Source: Alphaproteobacteria bacterium (GTDB lineage: Bacteria > Pseudomonadota > Alphaproteobacteria > Rhizobiales > Beijerinckiaceae). From it: DNA of 57,888 nt. Below are positions 42,169-51,216 of this stretch, piece after piece. The stretch is taken from assembly GCA_016869595.1 (NCBI GenBank), contig VGDT01000019.1, positions 1 to 57,888 of the forward strand, written 5' to 3'. Positions within the stretch are counted from its first letter, which is position 1, and the number at the start of each line of letters is the position of its first letter. Position numbers and translations under genes: made by a program. The notes under the pieces were generated by a model that was given only the letters and a program-made list of their open reading frames with translations, was not told where the DNA came from and ran no database searches.

Positions 42169-43371
42169 CTAAAGCCCCAACAGACGCTCATAGACCTGCA
42201 GCGTCGCGCGCTGCATTTCCTCGACCGAAAAGCGCTCCTGAACATATCGGCGCGCCCGCAGCGCGAGTTCATCTCGCGCAGAAGCCTTCATGCTCAGCGC
42301 CTCTGCAATGGCGTCCGCCAAGGCGACGGGATCGCCGGGCGCCGTACGCCATCCCGTCGCCAGATGGCGCGGCGTCTGGGGCGGCGCCTGAACGATTTCC
42401 GGCGCTGCGCCGATGTCGGAGATGATCACCGGCGCACCCATCGCCTGCGCTTCGACGGCGATCCGCCCGAAAGCCTCCGGCTCCGTCGCCGGCGCGACGA
42501 TCACGGCGGCGGCGAGATAGGCCGCGGGCATGTCTTCGCAATAGCCGGCGTTGCGAACGACCTCCCGAAGTCCGGCGCGCTCGATCTGCGTTTCGATGGC
42601 GCGGCGAAACGACTCGCTATGCGGATCGCCGACGAAAACGATCCGCAGATCTGAGAAGCCTTCTTTGACCAGTCGCTTGGCCGCCTCGATCAGGACCGAA
42701 TGGCCCTTTCGCGCCGAAAGGCGCGACGGCAGCAGCACCACCCGGTCATGCGGCGCGACGCCCCATTGCGCGCGCAAACGCTCGACGCGTCGCTGCTCGA
42801 CGGCGGCGGGGGAGAAGGCGCGCAGATCCGCGCCGCGCGGAATGACCACGACGCGCGACGCGCTTTCCGGATGCAGTTCTCGAATGCGCTCAGCGGCATA
42901 TTCCGAGATGGCGATCACCGTGTCGCCCGCCGCCATGATGGCGTTGTAGCGCTGCTTGATCGGCGAGACCCCGCTATAGGCGCTGTGATAGGTCGTGACG
43001 AGTTTCGCCCCGGTCTGCCGCGCGGCGTAATAGGCGACCCAAGCGGGCGCGCGCGAACGGGCATGCACGATGTCGACGCCTTCATCGCGAATGATGCGCG
43101 CAAGCTGCACCGAATTCAGCGCCATCGCGAAGGGGTTTTTGGTGGCCGCTGGAAACGGCGCCCAAACGCCCCCTTTGGATTGCAGCTCGCTGACCATGCG
43201 TCCGCCGCGTGAGGCGACAAGGCAACGCGCGCCGACCCGACTTAAAGCTTCTGCGACGTCCACCGTCGCGCGCTCCGCCCCGCCCGACTGAAGATCCGGC
43301 ACAATTTGCAAAATCGTTCGTCCGGCCAGTCGCTGGTCGGCGGCGACGATCGGTGCGAGCTGTTGCGACAT
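42169..43371 (-). CDS. GT4-family glycosyltransferase
   Basis: A 400-residue GT-B glycosyltransferase. The N-terminal domain has TILQIVPDLQSGGAERATVDVAEAL; the C-terminal domain has VLLPSRLSARKGHSVLIEAAKRL and the E-x7-E motif in EPEAFGRIAVEAQAMGAPVI. There are no membrane spans, so it acts on the cytoplasmic face, probably in lipopolysaccharide or exopolysaccharide assembly. The ATG at 43371 (MSQQLAPIVAADQ) is preferred to codons up to 43440. It is divergent from the hydrolase gene at 43443 and is not linked to the gmd-rmd cassette. Confidence 0.88.
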   Translation of the reverse strand: MSQQLAPIVAADQRLAGRTILQIVPDLQSGGAERATVDVAEALSRVGARCLVASRGGRMVSELQSKGGVWAPFPAATKNPFAMALNSVQLARIIRDEGVDIVHARSRAPAWVAYYAARQTGAKLVTTYHSAYSGVSPIKQRYNAIMAAGDTVIAISEYAAERIRELHPESASRVVVIPRGADLRAFSPAAVEQRRVERLRAQWGVAPHDRVVLLPSRLSARKGHSVLIEAAKRLVKEGFSDLRIVFVGDPHSESFRRAIETQIERAGLREVVRNAGYCEDMPAAYLAAAVIVAPATEPEAFGRIAVEAQAMGAPVIISDIGAAPEIVQAPPQTPRHLATGWRTAPGDPVALADAIAEALSMKASARDELALRARRYVQERFSVEEMQRATLQVYERLLGL

Positions 43372-43442
43372 CGCTAGGCTAATGCGAGCCCCCGATAGAT
43401 TCCTCCGGCGGCCGCATTCTGTTACGAGATCCTTTACCAACT

Positions 43443-44333
43443 ATGAGCAGACCGCTTATTTTCAATAAGAACGCCTCTTTAGACCTTAAGCGAGCACGCT
43501 TGTCGGACGCTCTCGACTTCCTCGACATTCCCAATCCCGGAGGCAGTCCCTGGCGCATCGCGCGGCGATTGCGCGTGGCCACGGCCGAGGCCGGGAACGC
43601 CCCAGGGCTCGTCTGGCTCGGCGGCTTCGCCTCAGATATGGACGGAACCAAGGCGAGCTTCCTCGACGAATGGGCGCAAGCGCGCGGGCGCGCCTTTTTG
43701 CGCTTCGACTATTCAGGCCATGGCCGCTCGGACGGGCGCTTCGAAGACGGCTGTATCGGCGACTGGCTAGAGCAAAGTCTCGCCGTTTTCGAGCGCTCGA
43801 CCCAGGGGCCGCAGATCGTCATCGGCAGCTCGATGGGCGCCTGGATCGCGCTGCTTCTGGCGCGGCGGCTCGCCGCCAAGGGCGAGAGCGCGCGGCTTGC
43901 GGGGCTCATTCTCCTTGCGCCTGCGGTCGACTTCACCGAGGCGCTGATGTGGGAATCCTTCAAAAAGCGGACGCGCAGCGAGATCATGAAAACAGGCGTC
44001 TTGCGCAGGGCGGATCAGCCGCCGGTGACATGGCGGCTGATCGAAGAGGGACGCAATCATCTGCTCCTTGGCGGCCTCATTCGCACGCATGCGCGCGTAC
44101 ATATTCTGCAGGGCATGCACGACGCCGACGTGCCTTGGCGGCACGCGCTGACGATCGTCGAACATCTGAACGCCGACCCCGTGACGCTGACCTTCATCGC
44201 CGACGGCGACCATCGGCTCTCGCGCCCTGAAGACCTCGCGCAGCTCGCGGCCGCGGTCGAGATGATGAGCGCGCCGCCTCCGGGCGAACCGCCGCCCACC
44301 CTTTTTGATTTCGGCGGGCCCGGACAATCATAG
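43443..44333 (+). CDS. alpha/beta hydrolase of unknown substrate
   Basis: A 296-residue alpha/beta hydrolase. The nucleophile elbow is GSSMGAW (Ser about 120), a FDYSGHGRSDG segment precedes it, the acid is in GMHDADVPW and the His in GDHRLS. The arrangement resembles the ABHD10/prolyl-oligopeptidase-like esterase group. The start ATG may be later, since the first 40 residues are poorly conserved in such enzymes. No signal peptide is seen. It is followed by metX with a separate promoter region. Confidence 0.8.
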   Translation: MSRPLIFNKNASLDLKRARLSDALDFLDIPNPGGSPWRIARRLRVATAEAGNAPGLVWLGGFASDMDGTKASFLDEWAQARGRAFLRFDYSGHGRSDGRFEDGCIGDWLEQSLAVFERSTQGPQIVIGSSMGAWIALLLARRLAAKGESARLAGLILLAPAVDFTEALMWESFKKRTRSEIMKTGVLRRADQPPVTWRLIEEGRNHLLLGGLIRTHARVHILQGMHDADVPWRHALTIVEHLNADPVTLTFIADGDHRLSRPEDLAQLAAAVEMMSAPPPGEPPPTLFDFGGPGQS

Positions 44334-44400
44334 GTCCGGCCGCCGCCCGAAGCTGAGCCGCGCGCCTTGCGCTTGACACCTCAGCCCACCCCATCGATGT

Positions 44401-44421
44401 TGCCGAACGAATTGTTCGGCA
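44401..44421. promoter_or_regulatory. palindrome over the predicted metX promoter start
   Basis: The perfect arms TGCCGAAC (44401-44408) and GTTCGGCA (44414-44421) flank GAATT. TTGACA at 44373-44378 is a good -35 element; the palindrome would lie at the -10 to +10 region. This placement suits a repressor operator for methionine or sulfur control. It does not resemble the enterobacterial MetJ box. The binding protein is unknown. Confidence 0.45.
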
Positions 44422-44443
44422 TATCGAACGCTGGGAAGATCGC

Positions 44444-45625
44444 TTGTCCATAGTGTCAGAAGCGCGGCCGGCCTGCGGCGAGGGCCTCGCGCCGAAAACC
44501 GTCGTTTTCGAGCCCGACCGGCCGCTCTTGACCGATGGCGGCGGCCGCATCGCGCCGCTCGCCATCGCCTATGAGACATATGGCGCGCTCAACGCCGCGC
44601 GCAGCAACGCCATCTTGCTCTGCCATGCGCTGACCGGCGACCAATATGCCGCTGGCGTTCATCCCGTCACCGGCAAGCCTGGCTGGTGGGAGGCCATGGT
44701 GGGGCCGGGCAAGCCTTTCGACACCGACCGTTATTTCCTCATCTGTTCGAATGTCGTCGGCGGCTGCATGGGCACGACCGGCCCGTCGTCGATCAATCCG
44801 GCGACCGGCAAAGCCTATGGGCTCGACTTTCCCGTCGTCACCATCCGCGACATGGTGCGCGCACAGGCGATGCTCATCGATCACTTCGGCATTGAGACGC
44901 TGTTTTGCGTCGCCGGCGGCTCGATGGGCGGCATGCAGGTGCTGCAATGGGCGGCGAGCTATCCCGAGCGGGTCTTTTCGGCCATGCCGATCGCGACCGC
45001 CGCCAAACATACGGCCCAGAACATCGCCTTTCACGAAGTCGGCCGGCAGGCGGTGATGGCCGATCCTGACTGGCGCTCGGGACGCTACCAGGAACAGGGC
45101 GTGCGGCCCGAGAAGGGCCTCGCGGTGGCGCGCATGTCTGCGCATATCACCTATCTCTCGGAAGCGGCGTTGCAGCGCAAATTCGGCCGCAAGCTGCAGG
45201 ACCGCAGCGCGCCGACTTTTTCCTTCGACGCGGATTTTCAGGTCGAGAATTATCTGCGCTACCAAGGCCTCGCCTTTGTCGAGCGCTTCGACGCCAATTC
45301 CTATCTCTTCGTCACGCGCGCTTGCGATTATTTTGATCTCGCCGCCGACTACGGCGGTTCGCTGGCGATGGCGTTCAAGGACACGAAGACGCGCTTTTGC
45401 GTCGTCTCCTTCACTTCCGACTGGCTTTATCCCACGTCGGATTCGCGCGCCATCGTTCATGCGCTCAACGCCGGCGGCGCGTCTGTGTCTTTCGTCGAAA
45501 TCGAATCCGACAAGGGACACGACGCATTCCTGCTGCACGAGCCGATGTTCGTCGCGACCACGCGCGGCTTTCTCAACTCTGCCGCAGCGGCGCGCGGCCT
45601 CGCGCCCAACGGAAATTCAAAATGA
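44444..45625 (+). CDS. metX: homoserine O-acetyltransferase
   Basis: A 393-residue alpha/beta-hydrolase acyltransferase. The catalytic triad reads Ser160 (AGGSMGGMQ), Asp326 ([13 protein letters not shown]) and His359 (DKGHDAFL). The substrate loop [21 protein letters not shown] is conserved. It acetylates (or in some organisms succinylates) homoserine in methionine synthesis. The start is TTG 44444 with GGGAAG upstream; GTG 44453 is possible. Its stop overlaps metW, the standard metXW arrangement of Proteobacteria. A palindrome at 44401 may regulate it. Confidence 0.95.
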   Translation: MSIVSEARPACGEGLAPKTVVFEPDRPLLTDGGGRIAPLAIAYETYGALNAARSNAILLCHALTGDQYAAGVHPVTGKPGWWEAMVGPGKPFDTDRYFLICSNVVGGCMGTTGPSSINPATGKAYGLDFPVVTIRDMVRAQAMLIDHFGIETLFCVAGGSMGGMQVLQWAASYPERVFSAMPIATAAKHTAQNIAFHEVGRQAVMADPDWRSGRYQEQGVRPEKGLAVARMSAHITYLSEAALQRKFGRKLQDRSAPTFSFDADFQVENYLRYQGLAFVERFDANSYLFVTRACDYFDLAADYGGSLAMAFKDTKTRFCVVSFTSDWLYPTSDSRAIVHALNAGGASVSFVEIESDKGHDAFLLHEPMFVATTRGFLNSAAAARGLAPNGNSK

Positions 45626-46290
45626 ACTTCACGCCTGCGCGCGAGGCGCCTGAACAGTCAGCGCAGCCGCTCGATCAGCCGCGTCTCGATCTCGCCGTCA
45701 TCGCCGACATGGTCGCGTCGGGGGCCCGCGTCCTCGATGTCGGCTGCGGCGACGGCGCCTTGCTGCAGCTTCTAGCGCAGAAGAAAGGCGTGGACGGCCG
45801 CGGCGTTGAACTCTCGCAACGCGGGGTCAACGAATGCGTGGCCAAGGGACTTTCCGTCATTCAGGGCGACGCCGATACGGACCTCGCCGATTACCCGGAT
45901 GACGGTTTCGATTACGTGATTCTCTCTCAGACGCTGCAGGCGACGCGGCGCCCGCGCGCGGCGCTCGCCAATATGTTGCGCATCGGCCGGCGCGCCATCG
46001 TCTCATTTCCGAATTTCGGCTATTGGCGCGTGCGCACGCAACTCGCCGTCACCGGCCGCATGCCGGTGACCGGCCATCTTGCCTACCGCTGGCACGATAC
46101 GCCGAACATTCATCTTTGCACCATTCGCGATTTCGTCGAACTCGTCGACCAACTCGGCGCGCGCATCGAGCGCGGCGTTGCGTTAGATCGTTCAGGCGCG
46201 CCGATCCGCTTCAACGCGCCCTGGTGGGTCTGGAATCTCTTCGGCGAACAGGCCGTATTTCTGCTGGAGCGCGGCGGCGGACAACGCTGA
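45622..46290 (+). CDS. metW: MetW, methyltransferase-fold partner of MetX
   Basis: A 222-residue class I methyltransferase-fold protein. The SAM motif is [15 protein letters not shown] and other conserved segments are [38 protein letters not shown] and [15 protein letters not shown]. MetW occurs next to metX and, from the literature in several Proteobacteria, is needed for full MetX activity. The ATG overlaps the metX stop. It is followed by a Crp/Fnr-type regulator about 140 bases on. Confidence 0.93.
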   Translation: MNFTPAREAPEQSAQPLDQPRLDLAVIADMVASGARVLDVGCGDGALLQLLAQKKGVDGRGVELSQRGVNECVAKGLSVIQGDADTDLADYPDDGFDYVILSQTLQATRRPRAALANMLRIGRRAIVSFPNFGYWRVRTQLAVTGRMPVTGHLAYRWHDTPNIHLCTIRDFVELVDQLGARIERGVALDRSGAPIRFNAPWWVWNLFGEQAVFLLERGGGQR

Positions 46291-46418
46291 CCCATGCGAC
46301 GGTTTGTCCCGCATCCCTTGCCTTTCGCCGCGTGACAGATCGCGATAGCCTTTGCAGTTGGCGGTATTAAGCGAACCATGCGTGGGAGGAAGCGGCGGCG
46401 CCTCCGCTTCATGTATCA

Positions 46419-46437
46419 CGTCATTCGCTGAATGACG
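46419..46437. promoter_or_regulatory. palindrome overlapping the first ATG of the Crp/Fnr gene
   Basis: CGTCATTC (46419-46426) and GAATGACG (46430-46437) are perfect 8-bp arms with a GCT spacer. The ATG at 46432 lies within the right arm. The site could be an operator, or a weak hairpin at the end of metXW. A second palindrome, GAAGCGG/CCGCTTC, is just upstream at 46389-46410. Confidence 0.35.
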
Positions 46438-47286
46438 CGCACGGTCTGCTGCGCTTCAAAAGGATGCGCGCGCTTGACGATCGAGACCGGCCATGCTGCG
46501 CTTAGCTGTGGCGCCGTCCCGCGAAAGGGACGGGCTGGTCGGCGCGCGCCACAGCCGGCGGGTCCGGCGGAGCTGCGTAAGACGCTGTTGTTCGCGAATG
46601 TTGACGAATCGACCTTGTCGCGCCTTTCGGCCGACGCCAAGATCGAGTCGCTCCAGGACGGCGATCAGCTTTTTCGTCAAGGCGCGTCCGTCACAGACCT
46701 CCCATTCGTTGTGAGCGGCTATGTAAAGCTGCTGCGCATCGCGCCTTCGGGACGCCAAACGCTCATCGCCATTCGCTCGGGCGGCGAAATGATCGGCGAG
46801 GCGCCCACAAGAGCTGACGAAATCCACACAGCCTCCGCCGAAGCGGTAGGCGCGACAAAAGTGCTCAAGCTCCCGGCGACGCGCTTCATCCGGCTGCTTA
46901 AGGAGTCGCCCTCGCTTTGCGCCGCGGTGATGCAGGAGTCCAAAGACAGCATTGGGCGGCTCATGGGCGAGATCGAATCTCTCAAGAGCCAGAACGCCGA
47001 TCAGCGACTCGCTTGCTTCATACTTTTGCTTTGCCCGCCGGGCGAGGATCGGTGCCGCTTCCGTTTGCCCTACGACAAACGCCTGATCGCCGCGCGTCTT
47101 GGCGTGAAGCAGGAAACGCTGTCGCGCGCCTTCGCTAAACTGCGCGCCCATGGCGTGCGCACGGAGACGCGCAACGTGCATGTCGAAAGCGTCTCGCATC
47201 TCGCGGATCAATGCGATCGGCTCGGTCAGCGCGCGCGTTTGGCTTACGGGCGGCTCAAAAATGAAAAGCGGCACAGCGCCGCTTAG
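46432..47286 (+). CDS. Crp/Fnr-family transcriptional regulator
   Basis: The frame encodes up to 284 residues. A cyclic-nucleotide-binding-like fold (about 50-165) begins LRKTLLFANVDESTLSRL and ends before a long dimerisation helix. The C-terminal HTH reads RLIAARLGVKQETLSRAFAKL, with the E-x2-SR pattern of FNR-type DNA recognition (TTGAT-N4-ATCAA). The N-terminal 48 residues hold Cys 6, 7, 12 and 26, but this part may be non-coding: a TTG at 46474 or later is a plausible true start. The effector is unknown. It is not divergent from an obvious target. Confidence 0.85.
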   Translation: MTRTVCCASKGCARLTIETGHAALSCGAVPRKGRAGRRAPQPAGPAELRKTLLFANVDESTLSRLSADAKIESLQDGDQLFRQGASVTDLPFVVSGYVKLLRIAPSGRQTLIAIRSGGEMIGEAPTRADEIHTASAEAVGATKVLKLPATRFIRLLKESPSLCAAVMQESKDSIGRLMGEIESLKSQNADQRLACFILLLCPPGEDRCRFRLPYDKRLIAARLGVKQETLSRAFAKLRAHGVRTETRNVHVESVSHLADQCDRLGQRARLAYGRLKNEKRHSAA

Positions 47287-47337
47287 AGCGCGCCGCGAAA
47301 AAGTTGACCCCGGCTTTTCTTGCGTGAGGCGCGCTCT
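47285..47337. repeat. dispersed intergenic hairpin element, copy 3
   Basis: Perfect 10-bp arms AGAGCGCGCC (47285-47294) and GGCGCGCTCT (47328-47337) enclose GCGAAAAAGTTGACCCCGG, the same core as the elements at 16665 and 26420. It begins at the stop of the Crp/Fnr gene. It may act as a transcript end, but no T-run follows. Confidence 0.6.
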
Positions 47338-47418
47338 AAACCGTAAGGGAACCCTCGCCATCGGACGCGAAGAAAGCGTCGGAAAGTATGGCGTTCGGCG
47401 AAATATTGGCGGCGCGCA

Positions 47419-48207
47419 ATGGCTTCTCACGGCATCGAGAATGAAAAGTTAGCGCGGCTGCAAAAGATCGGCTTGCTCCTCGCGGGATTCGAGTTGCTTT
47501 TCTCTCCCGTCGCCGCTCGCGGTCAGGCAATTTCGCCCGACGCGCTCATCCGCGCCTATCCAGACCACATCGCCGGCCGCGACGACGCCGCTATCATATT
47601 CCGCGACGGAACGAGACAAAATCTCTCTGACGGCAGTACCGACAAGAGCTTCGACGAGAAACTGAAAAACGCCTCGCTCATCGATCAGTTGAGCCTTTCT
47701 TATCCCAAGGGCGCGCTGACGAAGCCTCCCGGACCGCAGGACGATCCGGGGCGCTTCCGCAACATCGCCTTCTTCGACAAAATGTATGGGGATTGCGACA
47801 AGGGCGAAACTCAGAAGCGGTTGACCGATATTCCCTGGTTCACTGGCAAGGTGCGGGTCACCACGGTCAATGGCGTCGCCGAAAGGTTGCGCGCGGTCGC
47901 CATGGAAATCGATCGTCTGCCACAGGATATTAAGCGTTACGCTTATCCGAGCGCTGGCGCCTTCAATTGCCGCGTCGTGAAGGACACGGGCAAACGCAGC
48001 ATGCACGCCTATGGGGCGGCGATTGATCTCAACACCGCCTTCTCTGATTATTGGCTCTGGCGCCAAGGCGGTTACCGCAATCGGATTCCTTATGAGATCG
48101 TGGAGATTTTCGAACGCTATGGGTTCATCTGGGGCGGCAAATGGGGGCATTTTGATACGATGCATTTCGAATACCGGCCCGAATTTTTCGACCTCAGGCG
48201 CCCGTGA
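47419..48207 (+). CDS. M15-family D-alanyl-D-alanine carboxypeptidase-like protein
   Basis: A 262-residue exported protein with an N-terminal hydrophobic segment (about 16-35). The M15 zinc site is intact: SMHAYGAAIDLN (first His and Asp ligands) and GKWGHFDTMHFEYRP (last His ligand), on a domain covering about 120-260. Homologues are L-alanyl-D-glutamate or D,D-peptidases that cut murein peptides. It should act in the periplasm. It is followed by a YARHG protein. Confidence 0.85.
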   Translation: MASHGIENEKLARLQKIGLLLAGFELLFSPVAARGQAISPDALIRAYPDHIAGRDDAAIIFRDGTRQNLSDGSTDKSFDEKLKNASLIDQLSLSYPKGALTKPPGPQDDPGRFRNIAFFDKMYGDCDKGETQKRLTDIPWFTGKVRVTTVNGVAERLRAVAMEIDRLPQDIKRYAYPSAGAFNCRVVKDTGKRSMHAYGAAIDLNTAFSDYWLWRQGGYRNRIPYEIVEIFERYGFIWGGKWGHFDTMHFEYRPEFFDLRRP

Positions 48208-48277
48208 GAAAAGACGACACAGCGATTGAAACGGATCGCGACGATTACACGTAATCTCTTTATGGGAGGAAATTCCA

Positions 48278-48571
48278 ATGAAAACACCTAAGATTTTTGC
48301 AGCGCTTGGGCTTATCGGCGCGATAAGCGTCGGATCAATCGGGGTCGTCGCGCCGATCCCGGCGGCGGCGCAGGATCCGGCTTACATGTCTTGCGAGGAT
48401 CTCTGGTACGCACGCAACCGGATTTACGCGCGTAACGGCTATTGCTTCAATACCGACCGCGCGCGGGCCGTGTTCGGAGCCGGCTGTTTTCCGCCTTATG
48501 GGCGGCTGAGCGGTTGGGAGAAAAGCCGCGTCAATCAGCTTCAAATGTGGGAGCGCCGTAAGGGGTGCTGA
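48278..48571 (+). CDS. YARHG-domain secreted protein
   Basis: A 97-residue protein with a Sec signal (about 1-31, ending PAAAAQD). The mature part is one YARHG-type domain: MSCEDLWYARNRIYARNGYCFNTDRARAVFG, with four Cys in all (SCED, GYCF, AGCF and the C-terminal KGC) that could form two disulfides. The domain occurs in extracellular bacterial proteins of unknown function. GGGAGGA lies six bases before the ATG, a strong ribosome binding site. Confidence 0.85.
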   Translation: MKTPKIFAALGLIGAISVGSIGVVAPIPAAAQDPAYMSCEDLWYARNRIYARNGYCFNTDRARAVFGAGCFPPYGRLSGWEKSRVNQLQMWERRKGC

Positions 48572-48785
48572 CCCGCCGCGCGGACCATAATTTCGCGGTT
48601 CAACAAGGGCTGTCCGATGCAATCGAGCGGTCTTAGGCGGTCCGCCCTCGCCTCTTATTTTCGGACGCGCATTCACTGTCGCACAAAGGGCGGATATGTT
48701 CATCGCCGTCGACCGAGCGCGCCTGCGCCGTATATTCAGCGGGGCTCATGCTCAATTGCGCAGATGCATTTATCGGGGAATCGCC

Positions 48786-49262
48786 ATGATCGCTTACAAA
48801 ACAGTTGGCTTGCTCTTCTTATCAGCTCTCGCGCCTGCCGCCGCTCAGGCGGGAGCGAGCAATGGCTCCAACGCGTTGGCGCTTTCGGCGATTGTCGGCG
48901 AATTGGCGCCTCAGACGAGCGCCCCCAATAAGAAGCTTCTCGCCGCCTTTTTGAGCGGCAATGCGGAAGCGCCGCACGCCAAGGGTTTGCGCGTCGCGGT
49001 CAAGGCTGACGCGATCGACTGCCGCGCCGGCAACGTCGATATCACCTCACGCGCCTGTGAGCTGACGTTCGGCGCAAAGAAGATTGAATTGCACGGACGC
49101 AAGGCGCATGAACTCTATGCGACCTTGATCGAGAATGGCGTCGTGCTGGAAGGCGCGGCCGGCACAACCCATGCGTCGATCACCGCGCTCGACTGCATCG
49201 TCGACGCCGATGAGGTCGCCGAAAAGGCCGGCGGCGGGGCGCGCTGCGCATATAATCCCTAA
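48786..49262 (+). CDS. secreted hypothetical protein
   Basis: A 158-residue protein from the ATG at 48786 (GGGGA upstream), with a signal peptide about 1-22 ending AAAQA. The mature part is Ala-rich with conserved-looking Cys pairs (IDCRAGNVDITSRACEL, ALDCIVDADEVAE...RCAYNP) and a mixed alpha/beta pattern. I recognise no family. The 214 bases upstream, after the YARHG gene, hold no feature I can support. Confidence 0.7.
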   Translation: MIAYKTVGLLFLSALAPAAAQAGASNGSNALALSAIVGELAPQTSAPNKKLLAAFLSGNAEAPHAKGLRVAVKADAIDCRAGNVDITSRACELTFGAKKIELHGRKAHELYATLIENGVVLEGAAGTTHASITALDCIVDADEVAEKAGGGARCAYNP

Positions 49263-49327
49263 AGGCTGCCGGTCTTGTCTTTGGCGCGACTTTGGTCGAG
49301 AAGGCGCGTTCAGGGACAGGAGCGAAG

Positions 49328-49690
49328 ATGGCTGCGAGAAGCGTCACGGTTTTTGTTTGCGTCTCATGCCGCGACGGCGGCGACGCCGACGCGCGTCCGG
49401 GCGCGCTTCTGTTGGATGCGCTGCGCGCCCGCCTTGACGAGCGCAAAATCAATATGGCCGTTGAACCCGTCGAATGTCTGGCAGTGTGCAAGCGTCCGGC
49501 GACGGTCGCTTTCGCCGGCGCCGGCAAATGGACCTATGTGATTGGCGATCTCGACGGCGGCGCTCATATCGATGAGTTGATCGACTCCGCACAAAGCTTC
49601 GCTGCGACCGACAATGGCATCGTCGCGTGGAACGACAGGCCGGCTTGTTTCAAGAAAGGCGTGGTGTCCCGCACGCCGCCGCTGCCATAA
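49328..49690 (+). CDS. DUF1636-family thioredoxin-fold metal/Fe-S protein
   Basis: A 120-residue protein from the ATG at 49328 (AGGAG upstream). The N-terminal VTVFVCVSCRDGGDADARPG contains a C-x-x-C motif (Cys11, Cys14) and a second pair lies in VECLAVCKRPATVAF. This is the DUF1636 pattern, close to thioredoxin-like [2Fe-2S] ferredoxins. Homologues are often near cobalamin or metal-transport genes, but none is here. It converges on ppa with only three bases between the stops. Confidence 0.82.
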   Translation: MAARSVTVFVCVSCRDGGDADARPGALLLDALRARLDERKINMAVEPVECLAVCKRPATVAFAGAGKWTYVIGDLDGGAHIDELIDSAQSFAATDNGIVAWNDRPACFKKGVVSRTPPLP

Positions 49691-49693
49691 ACG

Positions 49694-50227
49694 CTACTTC
49701 GCCGCGCGCGCCCGTTCGATGGCCTCGGCGATGAGCGCGCGTGCGTCTGCGGCGTCGCCCCAGCCCGCGACCTTGGCCCATTTGCCGGGCTCGAGATCCT
49801 TGTAGTGGATGAAGAAATGCTCGATCCGACGCCAGGTCATCTCCTGGAGGTCGGTGTAATTCTTGACGTCGACATAGCGTTGCGTGAGCCGCGTGGACGG
49901 CACCGCGATGATCTTTTCATCGCCGCCGGCCTCATCCGTCATGCGCAGCACGCCGATGGGCCGGACCGAAATGACGGCGCCAGGCGCGACGGGTCGCGTA
50001 TTGGCGACGAGCACGTCACAGGGATCGCCATCGTCTGAAAGCGTATGCGGAATGAAGCCGTAATTGCCGGGATAGCGCATCGCCGTATAGAGGAATCGAT
50101 CGACGAAGAGCGTGCCCGAAGCCTTGTCGAGCTCATATTTGATCGGCTCGCCGCCGAGCGGCACTTCAACGACGACATTGACTTCATGAGGCGGGTTGGC
50201 GCCGATCGGTATGGCGTCGAGACGCAT
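49694..50227 (-). CDS. ppa: inorganic pyrophosphatase
   Basis: A 177-residue family I pyrophosphatase. Conserved segments are [46 protein letters not shown] (with the D-G-D-P-x-D metal site) and [14 protein letters not shown]. It hydrolyses PPi to phosphate in the cytoplasm and keeps biosynthetic reactions moving. Size and motifs match bacterial Ppa. It stands alone; the convergent gene is the DUF1636 protein. Confidence 0.97.
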   Translation of the reverse strand: MRLDAIPIGANPPHEVNVVVEVPLGGEPIKYELDKASGTLFVDRFLYTAMRYPGNYGFIPHTLSDDGDPCDVLVANTRPVAPGAVISVRPIGVLRMTDEAGGDEKIIAVPSTRLTQRYVDVKNYTDLQEMTWRRIEHFFIHYKDLEPGKWAKVAGWGDAADARALIAEAIERARAAK

Positions 50228-50374
50228 TCAAGGCTCCGATGAGTTGTGTCGTCCGGCGACGACGGATCGCCGGCCTATCCGTTCGATTGTTGTTAAGACG
50301 GAAGCGCTGTGTATGGGAAGCGCGTCGGGGTTCTTACCGCAAAATCAGCTCGCGCGCTTATTTCGCCAGAGCGC

Positions 50375-50917
50375 TTACCGCACCGGCGCGGAGACGAAGC
50401 CGAAGGCGACGCGCGTCAGCATGTCCGAGCCGAACCGCTCCTCGGCGCGGCGAACCGTCTGCCCGCCGAGACTGCGATAGAAAGCGAGGGCCTTCTCATT
50501 GTCGGCAAGCGCCCAAACGATGGTGGAGAGATAGCCATGCTCGGCGAGTTCGCGCCGTGTAGCGCTGAACAGGCGTCGTCCGAAGCCCAAGCCTTGCTGC
50601 TCGGGCGCGAGATAGATCTCGAAGATCTCGCCCGAATAAGGCATCGAAGGCACGCGGTTTCGGCCATAGGTCGAATAGCCGACGATATCGTCGTCAAAGT
50701 CGAGCACAAGAAGACCGGTGCCGCGCACGATCGCCGAATGCCACCAATTGGGGCCGCGGCGGGCGATCATCCGTTCAAGCTCCGCGCCGGGGATGATGCC
50801 CCGATAGGAGGAGCGCCACGACGCGTCATGAACGCGTGTGATCTGCTCTGCGTCTCCGGGACGCGCGTGACGGATGGAAACTGCGGTTTTGACCATACTT
50901 TGAATGTTAGGTCCCAT
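50375..50917 (-). CDS. GNAT-family N-acetyltransferase
   Basis: A 180-residue acetyltransferase from the ATG at 50917; an ATG at 50896 is also possible. The long open frame upstream to 51172 is GC-rich and Arg-rich, and I do not count it. The GNAT core has ARPGDAEQITRVHDASWRSSYRGI at the N-terminus and the acetyl-CoA-binding motif LAPEQQGLGFGRRL, followed by VWALADNEKALAFYRSLGG. The target is unknown. It is divergent from leuA, sharing a 395-base gap. Confidence 0.85.
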   Translation of the reverse strand: MGPNIQSMVKTAVSIRHARPGDAEQITRVHDASWRSSYRGIIPGAELERMIARRGPNWWHSAIVRGTGLLVLDFDDDIVGYSTYGRNRVPSMPYSGEIFEIYLAPEQQGLGFGRRLFSATRRELAEHGYLSTIVWALADNEKALAFYRSLGGQTVRRAEERFGSDMLTRVAFGFVSAPVR

Positions 50918-51102
50918 ACATTCGTTTCGGCAAGAGCCATAAGCGTTTCCGGCGCAAAAATTATCGGCGCGCCGGAGAAGCTCATGCGTTTGGCTGAGCC
51001 GCCGTTTTTTAAGCGCCGACGCGGCGCTTGCGGCAGGGGTCGTTCTTGCGTTATCCTGCCGAGCGATTGCGGCCAACCGCCGCCGGATGGGGAAAGAGAT
51101 CG

Positions 51103-51216
51103 TTGCCTTACGCAACCGCCTCTGCGAATGACGTCGCGACGCCTTTGCGCGCGCGCGGATTCGCTTGCCCACATTCTCTGCCGCTTTTCGGCCTGCTGCT
51201 TCTTAGTCGCCCCTGA
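51103..51216 (+). CDS. candidate leucine-rich leader peptide of leuA
   Basis: A 37-residue frame beginning at TTG 51103, preceded by GGGGAAAGAG, ends with HSLPLFGLLLLSRP: six Leu in the last 14 codons before the stop. The run sits about 100 bases before leuA and its stop codon is the first base-pairing element of a structured RNA (51210-51250). This is the arrangement of amino-acid attenuation leaders. The start codon is uncertain and other TTG codons at 51028 and 51145 are in frame. Confidence 0.4.
   Translation: MPYATASANDVATPLRARGFACPHSLPLFGLLLLSRP

Noticed and set aside
44334-44443. SAM-II riboswitch upstream of metX
   Set aside because: The expected pseudoknot core and CGCTAAA-like segment are absent; only a simple palindrome and a promoter-like TTGACA are seen.
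51005-51029. Hairpin AAGCGCCG-ACG-CGGCGCTT as an intrinsic terminator
   Set aside because: The T-run comes before the stem on the + strand, and on the - strand an A-run follows, so it cannot be a standard terminator in either direction.
50918-51172. 85-residue N-terminal extension of the GNAT protein
   Set aside because: Arg-rich, low-complexity translation of the leuA upstream region; the GNAT fold starts near 50917.
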